NCBI GenBank assembly: GCA_020650975.1
Contig: JAIPMN010002997.1
Coordinates: forward strand, 1-27,322
DNA: 27,322 nucleotides
Reading direction: 5' to 3'
Origin: Apostichopus californicus
Lineage: Eukaryota > Echinodermata > Holothuroidea > Aspidochirotida > Stichopodidae
Below, in pieces: positions 1-12,700 of this stretch. The notes beneath the pieces were generated by a model that searched no databases, was not told the origin of the DNA, and worked only from the letters and a program-made list of their open reading frames with translations. How positions within the stretch are numbered: the stretch's first letter is position 1; the number at the start of each line of letters is the position of its first letter. The position numbers and the translations under genes were made by a program.

Positions 1-105
1 ATATATATACATATATATATAGACATTTTTGCATCAAAGTTTTTTCAACTGGAGATAGCATTCAAAATTGGTATATATTTTGTTTTACATATGACCTTTG
101 ACCAG

Positions 106-224
106 ATCCTTGCCAGGTGTCACCATGTCAAGCAGGTGGAACCTGCACTAGAACTAGTGCCAGTACCTATTCATGCCAGTGTACAGATGGCAGAAGTGGT
201 ACCAACTGTGAAGCAACAGTTTAG
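106..224 (+). pseudogene. EGF exon with lost splice donor (decayed or alternative terminal exon)
   Basis: After the AG at 104-105 a phase-1 reading gives a full six-cysteine EGF module (DPCQVSPC..GGTC..C.CTDGRSGTNCE), very like the next exon at 666-779. The frame then meets TAG at 222-224. The only GTs near the end are at 208 (would cut the sixth cysteine codon) and 219 (phase 0, incompatible with the next exon's phase-1 start). The expected phase-1 donor would need one more G at about 218-219, so this looks like a single-base loss at the exon/intron border or a sequencing error. It could also be a terminal exon of a short isoform. The cysteine pattern is intact, so decay would be recent. Confidence 0.6.
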
Positions 225-665
225 TACAGTTCCTGGCAATGATATCTCTTAAATACTCTGAAACAGTTCAAGTAGCTGCTATACCTTTCTTGACCATATT
301 CCCCTTCTCACCAGATTCAACCGAGTTTTACTGTCCATATTAAAAACATGTCCAGGTATTTCATATTGTCCAGTTCTCAATGGTCAACCAATGGCGGATA
401 ACGTTGTCGTCCATTTTACAAAACAAGAAACTATGAATATTGGTGGTAAAAAGTGCCAATTCTGAATTAGCCTTTGAATATTAACACTGAGCTGATATTT
501 ACCATAACCAGTTCTGTCCGTATAAATTATGTCTGTAAACCATGAAAGACTTTAGTACGTTGTTTCTTCTGTCCTGTGTTGTCTATGTTTTGACATGTAT
601 ATCAGAGTTGACTGAATAAGTTCATTAATTGCAAAAACAATTTCCCTCTAATTTATGTTTTGTAG
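225..665 (+). other. Intronic stretch, nothing recognised
   Basis: AT-rich sequence between the decayed EGF exon and the first intact EGF exon. No open frame with cysteine-rich character and no clear repeat seen. Confidence 0.5.
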
Positions 666-779
666 ATCCTTGTTTTGGAAACCCATGTATGCAGGGAGGT
701 ACTTGTTTTGGAACCGGGACAAGCACTTTTTTTTGCCTCTGCACCGATGGACGTTTAGGAGACACATGTCAGAATAATG
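666..779 (+). CDS. EGF exon 1 (first intact EGF module)
   Basis: The exon starts after TTTTGTAG at 665 and ends before the GTATTG donor at 780. It is 114 bp, phase 1 in and phase 1 out. It encodes DPCFGNPCMQGGTCFGTG.. with six cysteines in EGF spacing and the CxC pair followed by a G-x-x-C end. There is no D-x-D/N calcium-binding signature at the start, so it is a non-calcium-type EGF. It resembles the decayed module at 106 (shared GGTC, CTDGR and G-x-x-C), so the two are probably an older exon duplication. The same frame stays open past the donor to 853, which is intron read-through, not coding. Confidence 0.88.
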
Positions 780-3700
780 GTATTGCATTACTGCACTTAA
801 AGACACATTTCGTATTGAATTACAAGCAATCTGTATTTTACAGGACCATGTGAATGCTATTATCAGACCAGAAAGGTTGAAATGTTAAGGTTTTTACATG
901 AGCTTAGCAAACTTTCCATTAATTGTGTGGTACACAACATTATGTGCTTAAAGTCTAATTACTGTCAGCTCAGAAGGAACTAAAGCAGAATGTTTTTGTA
1001 ACTTGTCAATAAAATTCAATCAATTTAACAGGCTGTATGAACTTGTTTTAGTATTACATCCACCGCAATTAGTTCTTAAATATAATACTAATAATTACAA
1101 TCATCAGTTACTTTTACAACGATTAAGCGAACACAAATGTGGGAGAAACCTGCAACTAGTCTCCAGCCCTAATAATTTGAATATATGTAAATGTAGCTAA
1201 GCAAAGTAACAGGCTTTATGAACATGATATTAAAACCGATACAATTAGCTCCTAATTATACTAGTCTTCAGCCCTGATGTGCATATATGTAAAAGTGGCT
1301 AAGCCATTAGAGTATTGAAGTCTTGATATTGAAAAATTTTCATTTTCTTTCAGATCCCTGCTTTGGTCAAAATTGTATGGATAGAGGCACGTGCGTAGTC
1401 CAAGATAACCAGAACTTTGTCTGTGAATGTCGATTTCCATATCTTGGAGAGACATGTGAGAGTGGTAAGGAATTGTTCGATTTCATCATTTAAGTCATTG
1501 TAGAGGGCATGATCAAGAAAAGTCCAAAAATTAAATAAAACATGATCAAAACCAAAATTGATACCAACATGTGCCCTCAATTTCTCTGTTTGATGAAGTG
1601 CTTGCGGTTGTTTGGCAAATTAAAAGAATATTTGCTGAGGTGTTATTTTCATTGTGAATGTAATAGAGATAAAATTAAGACATACCCTAAGCTCATCTAT
1701 ATATCATTGCCAGAGACTAAGTTATTAATGTTCATATATATGCATAAGCATTATCAGGGCAGTGTCTAATGCTTATGTATATATGCATATAATCAGAGAA
1801 GTTTTCAGCCAGTTGGGACAATTTCCTAATGCTAATACCTCTCTAAACTGTACTCCAATATCATGCTCTCCAAGCACTGGTATTGACAGTACAAACAGTT
1901 CCTAACCTTGACCTGATAGAAACATGATATTCATACTGCTCGTACTGACAAGACGAGTGCCCTGAAGCGGGACATGACACTTCAGTATAGAAAAAATTGT
2001 CCCAACTGGGTGAAGGTTTGGAAGGCTCATGCATATGCACGACTGGAGATGTTTAGCTAATGTTTATGTATTGGTGTTTGCAGAGATACTTAAGTAATGC
2101 TCATGTTTATGCATGACCAGAGATATCTTTTGTCCTCATTTTACTTAAGATGAACAATCTTTGCTTCGGTAAGGATGTTTTGAAGCATGCCTGCTGTTTC
2201 TTATTGTTTTCTCTGTGTCTTTGACAGATCCATGCAGTAGTTTTCCGTGTAACAGCGGTACTTGTGAGGTCAATGCTGATGGTTTCGCATGTATATGTCC
2301 TCCTGATGTTGATGGACCAACTTGTCAGAATATTTTGCCTCCTGTGGGTAAGAATGAGATTGGAAACTACAGTTTTTTGAAAGCAGACACAGAAGGGACT
2401 CCAAATATTCATGAAATACAATCTTGAACTTATGATCGTCATTATCGTTAATGATATTTATAGATGTATATGGTCTTCAGCCCTGACTTGCATATGTGTA
2501 AAGGCGGCTAAGCCATTAGAGTAGTGAAGTCTTGTTATTTAAATTTATTCATTTTCTTTCAGATCCCTGCTTTGGTCAAAATTGTATGGATAGAGGCATG
2601 TGCATAGTCCAAGATAACCAGAACTTTGTCTGTGAATGTCGATTTCCATATCTTGGAGAGACATGTGAGAGTGGTAAGGAATTGTTCGATTACATCATTT
2701 AAATCATTGTAGAGGGCATGATCAAGAAAAGTCCAAATATTAAAGACGAACGATGTTGATTGTTCAGCTTTGATGCAAAAATACGATTTTATTGACCAGT
2801 AGTTTAGTTGGATTCATTTTTACACATCTGAAAAATGAAGGCAATCCAATGTTGGGAGGGGCTGAAAAAAATCCTAAACTTGTCGATTATTAAAAAAAAT
2901 TGGCTTTTCGCGAAATGGGTATGATGATCATGTGATCCACAGTGACCTGTGGCGTAGTTTTGATAATAACAAAGTGAACTCTGCGTAGGCTGTACTTCAG
3001 CTGCGTGCACTGAGAGTGTTGGTTTAGTTGCAGCCTATACCATGTTGACGAGACAAAGCAAATGCCAAGATATTGCGTTGTAGGGGGATGCAACAGAACT
3101 AATGCGGACTCTACAATAAGTTTTTTTTATTTTCCAAGCGGATAAAGTAGTAAGAGATATCAGAAACTCTGGATACGATTTGTGAGGAGAACGAGGAAAG
3201 ACTTCATCGGACCAGGAGTTTCTCACAGCAAACATGTTTTTTTGTTTAGCGCAGTAGGCCTACTTCATTGAGCGTGAATTTATCAACAAATTTTTGAGGC
3301 CGACTTTGAAACTCATGCTATAAAGTCAGCATTAACACTGTAACAAATATGGGTCTAAGCCGGAAATGGGACAATACTTCTCTCATCAATTTTTAAACGT
3401 AAACATAACATTGAAAGGGCAGAGAGGAGATTTGAATCACAGCGTGAGACATTCAACAGTCTTATTTTAATTTAGTTTCTCTGTTTGATTAAGTGTTTGG
3501 GGTTGTTTGGCAAGTTAGAAGAATCTTGTTGAGGAGTTATTTAAACTTAAGACATAAGCTCATCGATATATCATTGCCAGAGAGATATATATATACATAA
3601 GCATGATCAGGATATTTTGTTAATTATGATGTAGATATGCATATAATCAGAGAAGTTTTGGAATGGCTCATGCATATGCATGACTGGAGATGTTTTGCTA

Positions 3701-6700
3701 ATGTTTATGTATCTGTGTTTGCAGAGATACTTAGGTAATGCTCATGTGTATGCATGACCAGAGACATCTTTCTTCCTCGTTTTACTTAAGATGAACAATC
3801 GTTGCTTCGGTAAGGATGTTAGTTTGAATCATTCCTGCTGTTTCTTACTGTATTTCTCTGTGTCTTTGACAGATCCATGCAGTAGTTTTCCGTGTAACAG
3901 CGGTACTTGTGAGGTCAATGCTGATGGTTTCATATGTATATGTCCTCCTGATGTTGATGGACTAACTTGTCAGAATATTTTGCCTCCTGTGGGTAAGAAT
4001 GAGATTGGAAACTACAGTATTTTGAAAGCAGAAACAGAAGGGACTCCAAATATTCATAAGAAATATGAAATCTGTTTCTTGCTCTCTCTTCACAGAAATG
4101 TTTCATGGACAGTATTGATTGGCTTTCTGTTTATGTATAAAGTAAACTAATTACCTACGACATTACAAACCTTTTCCTCTCAACACAAATTATCATTCAA
4201 CCTTCAGTTTTTAAGTAAAAGCTACCATTCTTGACAGTTTTCACCCACACCAGTCTCAGTTGCCAAATGATACTATTTTGTATGTTTCTGATAACAGAAA
4301 CTACAAGTAAATGTCAACAAATAAAACACAGTAATTTAACATCTGGAAGGCCATGGGTCTGATCCCTGGCCAGCCAATGTAAAGTAGCTTTTTCATCCAG
4401 GAGAAATCCACAGTTTTCTCATCTGAAATGGTCTTTCAAATTGTAAAAAAATTAATTGGAAATTAGATAGCCACCCACCGTAAAGTGTACGTTTCAAGCC
4501 ATTTGGCTTCTGGTGCAAACATGGGCTGCTTGGCATTTTTAACTCACTGCCTTGCAGACTGATTATTACTTTAAAAGATGTTGTGGCAATTCAATGCATT
4601 CATGAATATTAAACCAAACCAATTTTGAATTGTTGAAAAGCTTTGACCAGTTTGCTTTAAACAGAGATTTCCATGGGCACATTAACAAGTAGATAACACC
4701 CTGAGTGTCTGTAGTATTTCTGAAGTCTATATTATGTGGGACAAGCTACTTACTCTTAAATTCAAGCCTTCTTTACCTTCATTCAGAAGGTAGTCATTAA
4801 ATATACTTATACATCATTACTATTACTGTACAAACTGTAAAATATATTTATACCTCATTACTATTACTGTATAAACTGTGGTGGCAGTTTTTCTTCATTG
4901 AGGGTCAATCTACATTACTGTGGGACAAGCTACTTACTCTTAAATTCAAGCCTTCTGTTCCTTCATTCAGAAGGTAGTCATTTAATATATTTATACATCA
5001 TTACTATTAATTTACTATTGCTGTGGTGGTAGGTTCTTTCCATGAAGCTATGGTCGAGTGGATCATGGATGTACATTTCAGGCTTTGAATCGCACTATAA
5101 GCCTCCCTGGTGTAATAGAGAGGTTGAAACAAGCTGTTAGCACAGTACGCGATATTTAATCAGTCAGTTACCTTTTGCCATTACTGGTTTACCTATTCAA
5201 CCGAAAAACGACAAGGAACAAGGGGACTTATCTTATCATGCAGAACTTTTCCAGCTTTTCCTCGTCTCAAATCTGGATTGATTCCTCTGTTCGTTGAGTC
5301 AATAAAAGTTAAGATATAGCTATAAGTAAACCTTGCCACTGTTTACATTTTTGCAGATATCTGTTCTAACAATCCATGCCTATTCGGTCTGTGCAGTGAC
5401 TCTCTCAACGGCGGGTTTGATTGTAGCTGTCCTCCAACCAGAGTCGGGATGATTTGTGAGCTATCCGCAATCCCTGGTGAGTTGAGTGTTGGGAATCCTT
5501 CATTTTGATCCCAGAAGAGACATAATATATCCTATTCGTCTTCCTGGAGAACTCCTTGGATGTATGTAGTAATTTAACATATTGAGTTTACAACGAGGGG
5601 TTATGTTGACTTAGCCACAAGAGTCATGATTTGTTTTTGATATGAATTTGCAAAGTTCTATATATTTGTCACCTTATTGATCCTGTCCTGAAGAAATGTT
5701 AGCCTAACTTGAATGCTCCACACACTCATTCACCAATGGCTGCTTATTTCCGCAGTACTAAAAGTTTTTTTTTTTTATGTTGTATCGTTTGATATCATGC
5801 AGTTGTCTTATTTGACCTTTGTATCTATTGACCATGTATATATGTATGTATGGGTGTTTGTATGTGTGTGGGTACGTACATACTTATGTGTTAAATGTAA
5901 GACAATCACAATCTATTTAAACTTTTCTTTGCATTTCTTTCAGGTGGTAGCTGTGAACTTTCTCCTTGTTTCTTCGGTGGTACCTGTGTTGACTTGGAAG
6001 GTGGCGGCCATTTCTGTCTCTGCGTTCCAGAGAGATTTGGACTCAATTGCCAGATCATTCTTTCTGAAGGTAAGTTTATGTTGCATTGGTGGTCATCACC
6101 AGATTATAAATTACGACCGATTTACCGTCAAATTAAGAAGACCCTTTTCTTGGTCTTTGTAAATGGTTTAGGAGCTAGAAGTTTAAAATTTGCCAAAGTT
6201 CTAAGAATACCTCTGTTTGTTATTTTTCTTTCTTTGTGACAGGTTTTACTGATATATGTGATCCCAACCCTTGCTTCAACAATGGTATATGTTATCACGT
6301 CTCGCCAGATTCTACAAACACATCGTTTGCCTGCTTTTGTAGAGGAGGTTCAAGCGGGCAAAGTTGCGAAAGTGAGTTAATATCCGTCCTCAACACATCT
6401 TCCTCTGTGGCTACGGTGGCGATCAGCATTTTTGCTGACAGTGTAGCTACATACAGCAGTGATGTGTCAATTACTCTTGTACTTATGATGTCTTTAAACG
6501 GTCTTGCTTAAGATGAATTACCATAAGCCATGAATGTAGATAAGAGCTAGGACGTACTCTCTACCAAAATGGAAAATGTTTGGGTGATATCATCTTGTCT
6601 TCAAATTTGAAAAATCCATTTACACGAACAGACTGAAGCAAAACAGAAGTGGAACTTCCAATACTTTATTCCCGTATCCCAGATTCGTTTATGTTTGTGC

Positions 6701-9700
6701 TGTACACTTGTCGGCATTGCTATGAACATGGGCAGGCAATTTGATTTATTGTAGCACCACATCATTCCTTTATATTATCCCTCCTCTCATTCATTTTGCA
6801 TAAATCTTGCAGTGAAAATTATGTCAATTTCCCAAAGAATGAAAATTTTCCGCAATTTCGGGTCAAGTTTGCTTATCTCCGTTGCACGTGGGGACAGTTA
6901 GGATAAGTTGAAAATTGCGAGAATTGATCAGCTGGAAAATGCTCACTACTGCAGTTCTGTGGGTTGATTTGTACCCGGCGTCTTCCCTCACTAACGGTGA
7001 AAGCCCCATCATGTCTGCTACAGCTACTCAAGGCTTTACAACTATTCCACTATAATTATATACATCTTAAACTAAAAACAAAGACTGGTTTCATAAATCT
7101 CTGAATCAAAGAAAAAAGATGAACTTTGTTAATTCTTTGTCGGGATTATTCTGGTCAGTCGCTGTTACCTTTGTGTGAGATTCAAGATTTGCATCTCGGG
7201 GGTAACTATAAATTAACACATGATCTACAGATGTAAAGGTAGTCTGTGACCAACAATAAAGAATGAGTTTCATGATGCTACACCTTGATATGTCGATTGT
7301 GGAGAAAGTCAGTTGCCTTGTAGATAACACATCGCATCCATCAGACGACTATCCAATTCTAGTTCAAGTTTGATACCGGTGCACAGCTCACAAGATCATT
7401 TGCCGTGTGGCGTTACAACTAGACGACAACCCAACTTGGTATGTTAGCCGGTTAGAGGTTTACACGGGGATATTCCATTTGCTGTCCTCTTGGTACAAAT
7501 TTTCTGGGCCTGACACTTTCACTTATTTTTATTTCTGTTTCACATTGCTTCATGTTCCTTGTCCTCTCATTTTCTTGCGAAGTCTCTGTGAATCCTGTCA
7601 ATCCGTGTGTCAACAACCCTTGCCAGGGAGGGGGAACCTGTGTACCCCTGCAAAGAGGACCCTCTTTTACCTACACCTGTACCTGCCCGGCCGGCCTCTC
7701 TGGAGTCCTCTGCGAGATTGTAGGTAAGAACAGCATTGACCAAAGGTTCTCTCCTTTCCTATTCTTATTTGTATTTAATATGTAAAAGTGAAAGGGCCCG
7801 ATGTTTGAATCGATGCAGGATTTTCTTCAAAGGGGGAACTGAACAAATTATAGACTGAGGGAGGACACACCTGAAATGGACAGATGAACAGATAACCTCA
7901 TTGGACCAGTGAACAATGAAAAGAATAATATTAAACAGAACAAAAGGCAAGCAGCTTGTGAGAGAATAGGCAGCAGGAGACGGAAGGGCATCGGCTAATT
8001 TTTATATGATTACATCTGCTTTTGCGATAGATGAGCAATTTGTACACAGTTTAGTCTTTCTCTCTTATTTGTATATATGTCACTTTAATACAAAGAAAAT
8101 CTTGTACCTGGATGGTATGATTAGACCCATTCTACTGTGACGTTATACAAGCGAATCAGCTGACAGGAAGCATATAGATATTGACAGTGAAACGAGGTTT
8201 ACCTTTTGTAAACCCCTCAGATTGTGTTTACAAATATGTCACTAGGTATAGGATAGAGATATTGGAGATGAAATCCGAAAATTGCACTTCTCATTTATAA
8301 ACTAGTTTAATAGTTATATCAGATCAGATGTAAAAAGTCAAACAAACAGACCAACTGATTGGTCCACATCCTCAATGATCGAAGTGAGGTACTCTTCTAG
8401 CTTTAATTCCAAGGGGAAGCCACGTAAAGATTTATTAACGATTATGTTCGATTCTGACCATTTTTTTTGTACGGACATGCACCATAGTGTTATGTAATAA
8501 TAGGTTATTACATAGGTTATTACTTAGTTATTACTACTATCCTTTTAATTCCTATTAGCTTATAGAAGATACTCTCCCTTTAAGTCTACTTCCTCGAGTC
8601 GTTTAACAACAATATTTTCTCAGCTCAAACCCCTCTATGGCCTTCAACCGAAATCTGAACCAAGTAAACAAGTCCATTAGCGCAGTTCGTTATGTAGTTT
8701 ATAAGACACTAACTCTTCCCATTAAGGTCATTTCTTGACAACCCAGAGTTTCACTTTTGACTCTTTGAACAATTTAATGGACCTAATAAATAACGGTCAC
8801 TGTTTAAACTTGTCACCTCTGTTATCGGACAATGACCTCCCAAACTCCAACAGCCCTGAAGGATGCACGCTTATGACGTATCACATGGTCATTCACCTTG
8901 GACCAATCAGAAGCCTTTATTATAATTAAAACCCGCCCTTAAATGTATATGACAAGAGAGCCCGAAAAGGCTTCATGACGGGGGTTTTTGAGTAGAAAAG
9001 AGAAGAGAAAAACTTTGGAGAGCGTTAAGAGAGTAGTCCGAGATGTTAAGATCTTGTACATAATTTTAATGATGTAGCGAGTTGTCTCTACTCGTAGTTT
9101 AGATGGTCAACTAAAAAATAAAGAGTTTTCGAAACAGGAAATGGGCCAAACTAAAACACAAGTGGTAACCTGTGTATTTATTCTCTGTGAGTTTTTCTTT
9201 TACTCCCACGTTCCCGTTCAGAGGGCGATTTATCCTCTGCACCCCTAAGGTTGATCCAGCCGTTACCTCAACACAATATATAAATAAAAGCGCTCTACCA
9301 AATACTTTACATGGTGGTGTAGCAATACTTTACAATAGCATGACCCCATAGTGGCTAGCAAATGCCCACCACCACTAACCCCCACCCACCCCCCAAAAAA
9401 TAATAATAATAACAATATAAACACACTGCTTTATTCAATTTACAAAGCATTTCAAGATTTGTCTAGTGGTTTGGGAATGATTATGTCAGTGATGTACATA
9501 GCTTTGAGAGACCTATGTGTAATGTTAAATTAGAACTTGGCAGTTATATTATGAAGTTTCAAGATGATGCTTCTCTTTGCTTCACTTCATTATTCATTAA
9601 AGATATATACCTTCTGGTGAATACATGGGCTGCTCAGTGTAGCAATTTAAACTAACTGCCTTTCAGGCTGATAATTATTATTTTAAGAGATGTTGTGGCG

Positions 9701-12700
9701 TCTCACTCTTTGATCCTTTGCTACTATTCCAAATAACCCTTGTAGGCAATTCATGTATTCATGAACCAAACCAAACCAATTTTGAATGGTTGAAAAGCTT
9801 TGACCAGTTTGCTTTAAGCAGAGATTTCCATTGTCACATGTTTAGCGACTAAAATTTCAAACATATGCCTAGTAAGAGATTTTGTGAAAACATTTCTAGA
9901 CATATTGGCCGTGCACTTTGCTCTTATTAAGTCCTATTGTTTTGTTATAATCTCTCCAATAATTTAATTCTTGCTTTTATTTGTCTCTGACTTTTATCTT
10001 CTTTGATTTTCTTCCCAACAGTAGTAGAAGTCTGCAACCCAAATCCTTGCAGAACAGGCACCTGTGTGGCTCTTACTGAAGTCCTGTATGTGTGTGTGTG
10101 TCCGGAAGGCTTTGAGGGAATTCACTGTGAATTTCTTCCTGATGGTATTTAATTTGATTTTAATACAAAAAATTATTGGTGCAGTGAATTGTACCTGAGG
10201 TTCTTGTCTTCCTGAAAGTTAAAGTAGAAAGTGATGAAATTTAATTGCAAGTTTGGCTTGATAGAATTGGTAGCTATGAGAAAGGTTGTCTACAATGTGT
10301 ACATGCTAGGAGATCATTCATTTTGTATGTGTGATCCAGTTCAGACCAACTTATGTGCAAAAGGGACTCTACTTTGATATAAGTATCAATGATGTCATAG
10401 TTAAAAATAGGACAATAAATTTACAATTTCCTAAGAAACATAGAAAAAAACCTTGATGTTATCGCTCACAAAAAGGAAAAAGGCCTAATATTAAATGTTT
10501 GATGTTTTGTGTTTTGGTCAAGAGTTTAGGTATATGAAAAATATTTGATGTAAATAGCTTTTAGTTCAAAGGGTGTTGATTCTCACAGAAAATTGTTATA
10601 TAGGCCAGTATTTTGACAATTACAGATATATATGTTACAATCGTACCATAAGTACCTGTTGACTTAACACTCGTACCGTTAGTAAATCACAAAGAGAGCA
10701 ACCCGGCTATAACTAATTGTACATAATCATTCAAACCAAAAGTACTTGAATAGTTCAAACTTTCTTCCTTTTTCCATTCCCACATTAGACCCATGTTCAC
10801 CAGACAAGGCTTGTCCAAATGGGAATGTTTGCACCCTATTGTCAATAGGGGGACACGTCTGCAAATGTCTAATTGGGTTTGTCGGTCCAGAATGTAATAT
10901 CAATGGTAAGTGTTGTTCAAGCCCCTGCTCCCTTTGGTGGTGACCCTAGGCAAGTTGTGATCCGTCAAAATATATAGGCCTAAACTCGCCTAATATATTC
11001 GCTTCGGTGATTGATGGTTATACTAAGCATATTGATTGATTTGATTGTAATTGATTGCAAATTGACTGTAAGTTTGTTTACAACATCGGAAACACATACA
11101 ACACATTTTGTCAAAAATTTGCTCGACAGGGAGGAAAGATTACTTGTCCTGACTCCCATCAAATGTACTGTTTTTAGTGATCAAATTTTGGCTTTCCCAT
11201 GTCCTACGGCACCACGTAAACCAGCTCACCTTAAAAGTTTGGCCACCCGGATTGTGGGTCACAACCCATAGCTTAGGAATTATCGTGGGGCTAAGCTAAT
11301 GGGAAAATGCATGGTAGGTTGACCTCTTACCAACAAATTAACGCCCACCCTGAACATACGTCTGGTCTGCAACACTCAAAAGTAGACCAGAATCCTGGAT
11401 TTCTCAGTCGTAAAAATACCTGGTCATAATTTCATCATTATTCATGATTTTTGTTTCTCTTTTGTCTTAGACGAGGTTGTTTTCATCAACTGTCCAACTG
11501 AGCCTGTGGTAGTTCCACTTACGGAAGGGCAATCCAATGCAACGGTGGACCTTAATATATCAGCCTTGACTCTGTCTGGTGATCCGGTGCCCATTTTCAT
11601 CATCCAAGGTCCATCTTTACTGTTACACACAGACATCGTGTTCTCAGAGCTGTATATTGAAGGAGTCTTGGTAGAATACCAAGCTGAACATCAACCACTG
11701 GGATTATCTGCCACCTGCACATTTGTATTTCGAATGACAGGTAAATGAGGTTTCTCAAGTCATGTAAATGTGTAACATTTGCTAGGAAAGTATCCTTCGA
11801 TAGCACAGCTGGCAAAATGGTAGTGTTACAAAAGGGGGAGGGACCTGGTGTGCATTGATACCTCTACATTGAATGAAAGACCCCCCCCCACTATCCCTCC
11901 TCCCCACCATCCCTTATGTGGTTAAATTGGGCTTAACATGTAGTAGACTAAACAGAGATTGAAAATAGATTGCAATTGATTAAACTCACTATTCTTTGTT
12001 CTTTCCTGAATATTTTGTTTAGCCAATTTGAACAAATTATGAAGATCAATTTACAAGTGTATTTGACCCTAAGATGTTCCTTTCCAAGACTTTTCCAGAC
12101 AAGCAAAACTGAGAATCTTGACAAGGATCCAAACTTAATTATTTAAAATGAAACCTGGCAACTCACAGAGCGAATTGCATCCTTATTAATTGTAATCTCA
12201 CTGTAACCAATCTTTACTCCCCACCCCCCCCCCCCACAAAAAAGAGACTGCAAAATAGCTTGGTCAAATACATATTTTTATTTTCCCATTTTCTAGATGA
12301 TGAGCTTCCTGAGATAACCTGTCCACAAGATATAGTCATCGATACTCCCGTGGTTGCTGTACCTGTCTTCTGGCCGCCGGCTACTGCCACAGATAATTTG
12401 AAGGTAGATAACGTTGAATACAGCATTCAGAATGGAAGTTTCTTTATCGCCACCGGTACACCCGAACAGGTCTTTGTCACAGCATTCGACTCCTTTGCCA
12501 ACAGCCAGGGTTGCTTCTTCACTGTGACTGTTAACAAGATGGGAAATATCAGTACGGGTAAGAAACTCGCATTCTTTTCCGAAGTGGAACTTGCTGAGTG
12601 TTATCGCTGGCTGAGTGTTATCGCTTTTACGCGGATTGTTTGTGCCAGGGAGCAAAAGAGTAGCCAGCTAGTTTACTCTGTTGATGTAGAAATCATATGA

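Larger units (their letters stand above)
1258..2420 (+). repeat. Tandem duplication unit, copy 1 (two EGF exons plus introns)
   Basis: The sequence from about 1258 (GTCTTCAGCCCTGA) to about 2420 (CCAAATATTCAT) matches 2466-4062 through both exons and most intron sequence. Exons are nearly identical (5 differences in 231 bp); flanking intron differs by a few percent next to exons and up to roughly 14% further away, by eye. Copy 1 alone carries the inverted-repeat element at 1804-2014 and lacks the THAP-bearing insert. Confidence 0.85.
2466..4062 (+). repeat. Tandem duplication unit, copy 2 (two EGF exons plus introns)
   Basis: Second copy of the exon pair and introns seen at 1258-2420. It is longer because of a roughly 0.73-kb insert between TTAA sites at 2740 and 3467. 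Similarity resumes at about 3472 (TAGTTTCTCTGTTTGAT) and ends near 4062 (CCAAATATTCAT). Confidence 0.85.
3993..5356 (+). other. Intron (1.36 kb) with SINE-like and tandem repeats
   Basis: Holds SINE-like sequence (about 4340-4682), a 184-bp-period tandem duplication (4736-5033) and a tRNA-like stretch (about 5045-5100), listed separately. No coding exon was recognised. Confidence 0.6.
7724..10021 (+). other. Largest intron (2.3 kb), with LTR-like and SINE-like sequence
   Basis: Contains the candidate LTR (about 8488-9273), a (A/T)-rich CAC/CCCCC stretch at 9365-9410, and repeat copy B (9611-9839). No missed coding exon recognised. Confidence 0.5.

Noticed and set aside
1-21. AT dinucleotide run at the window edge
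   Set aside because: Simple repeat of no further significance.
2107-2442. 111-residue antisense frame
   Set aside because: Shadow of the EGF exon at 2228-2347; no cysteine pattern or splice signals on that strand.
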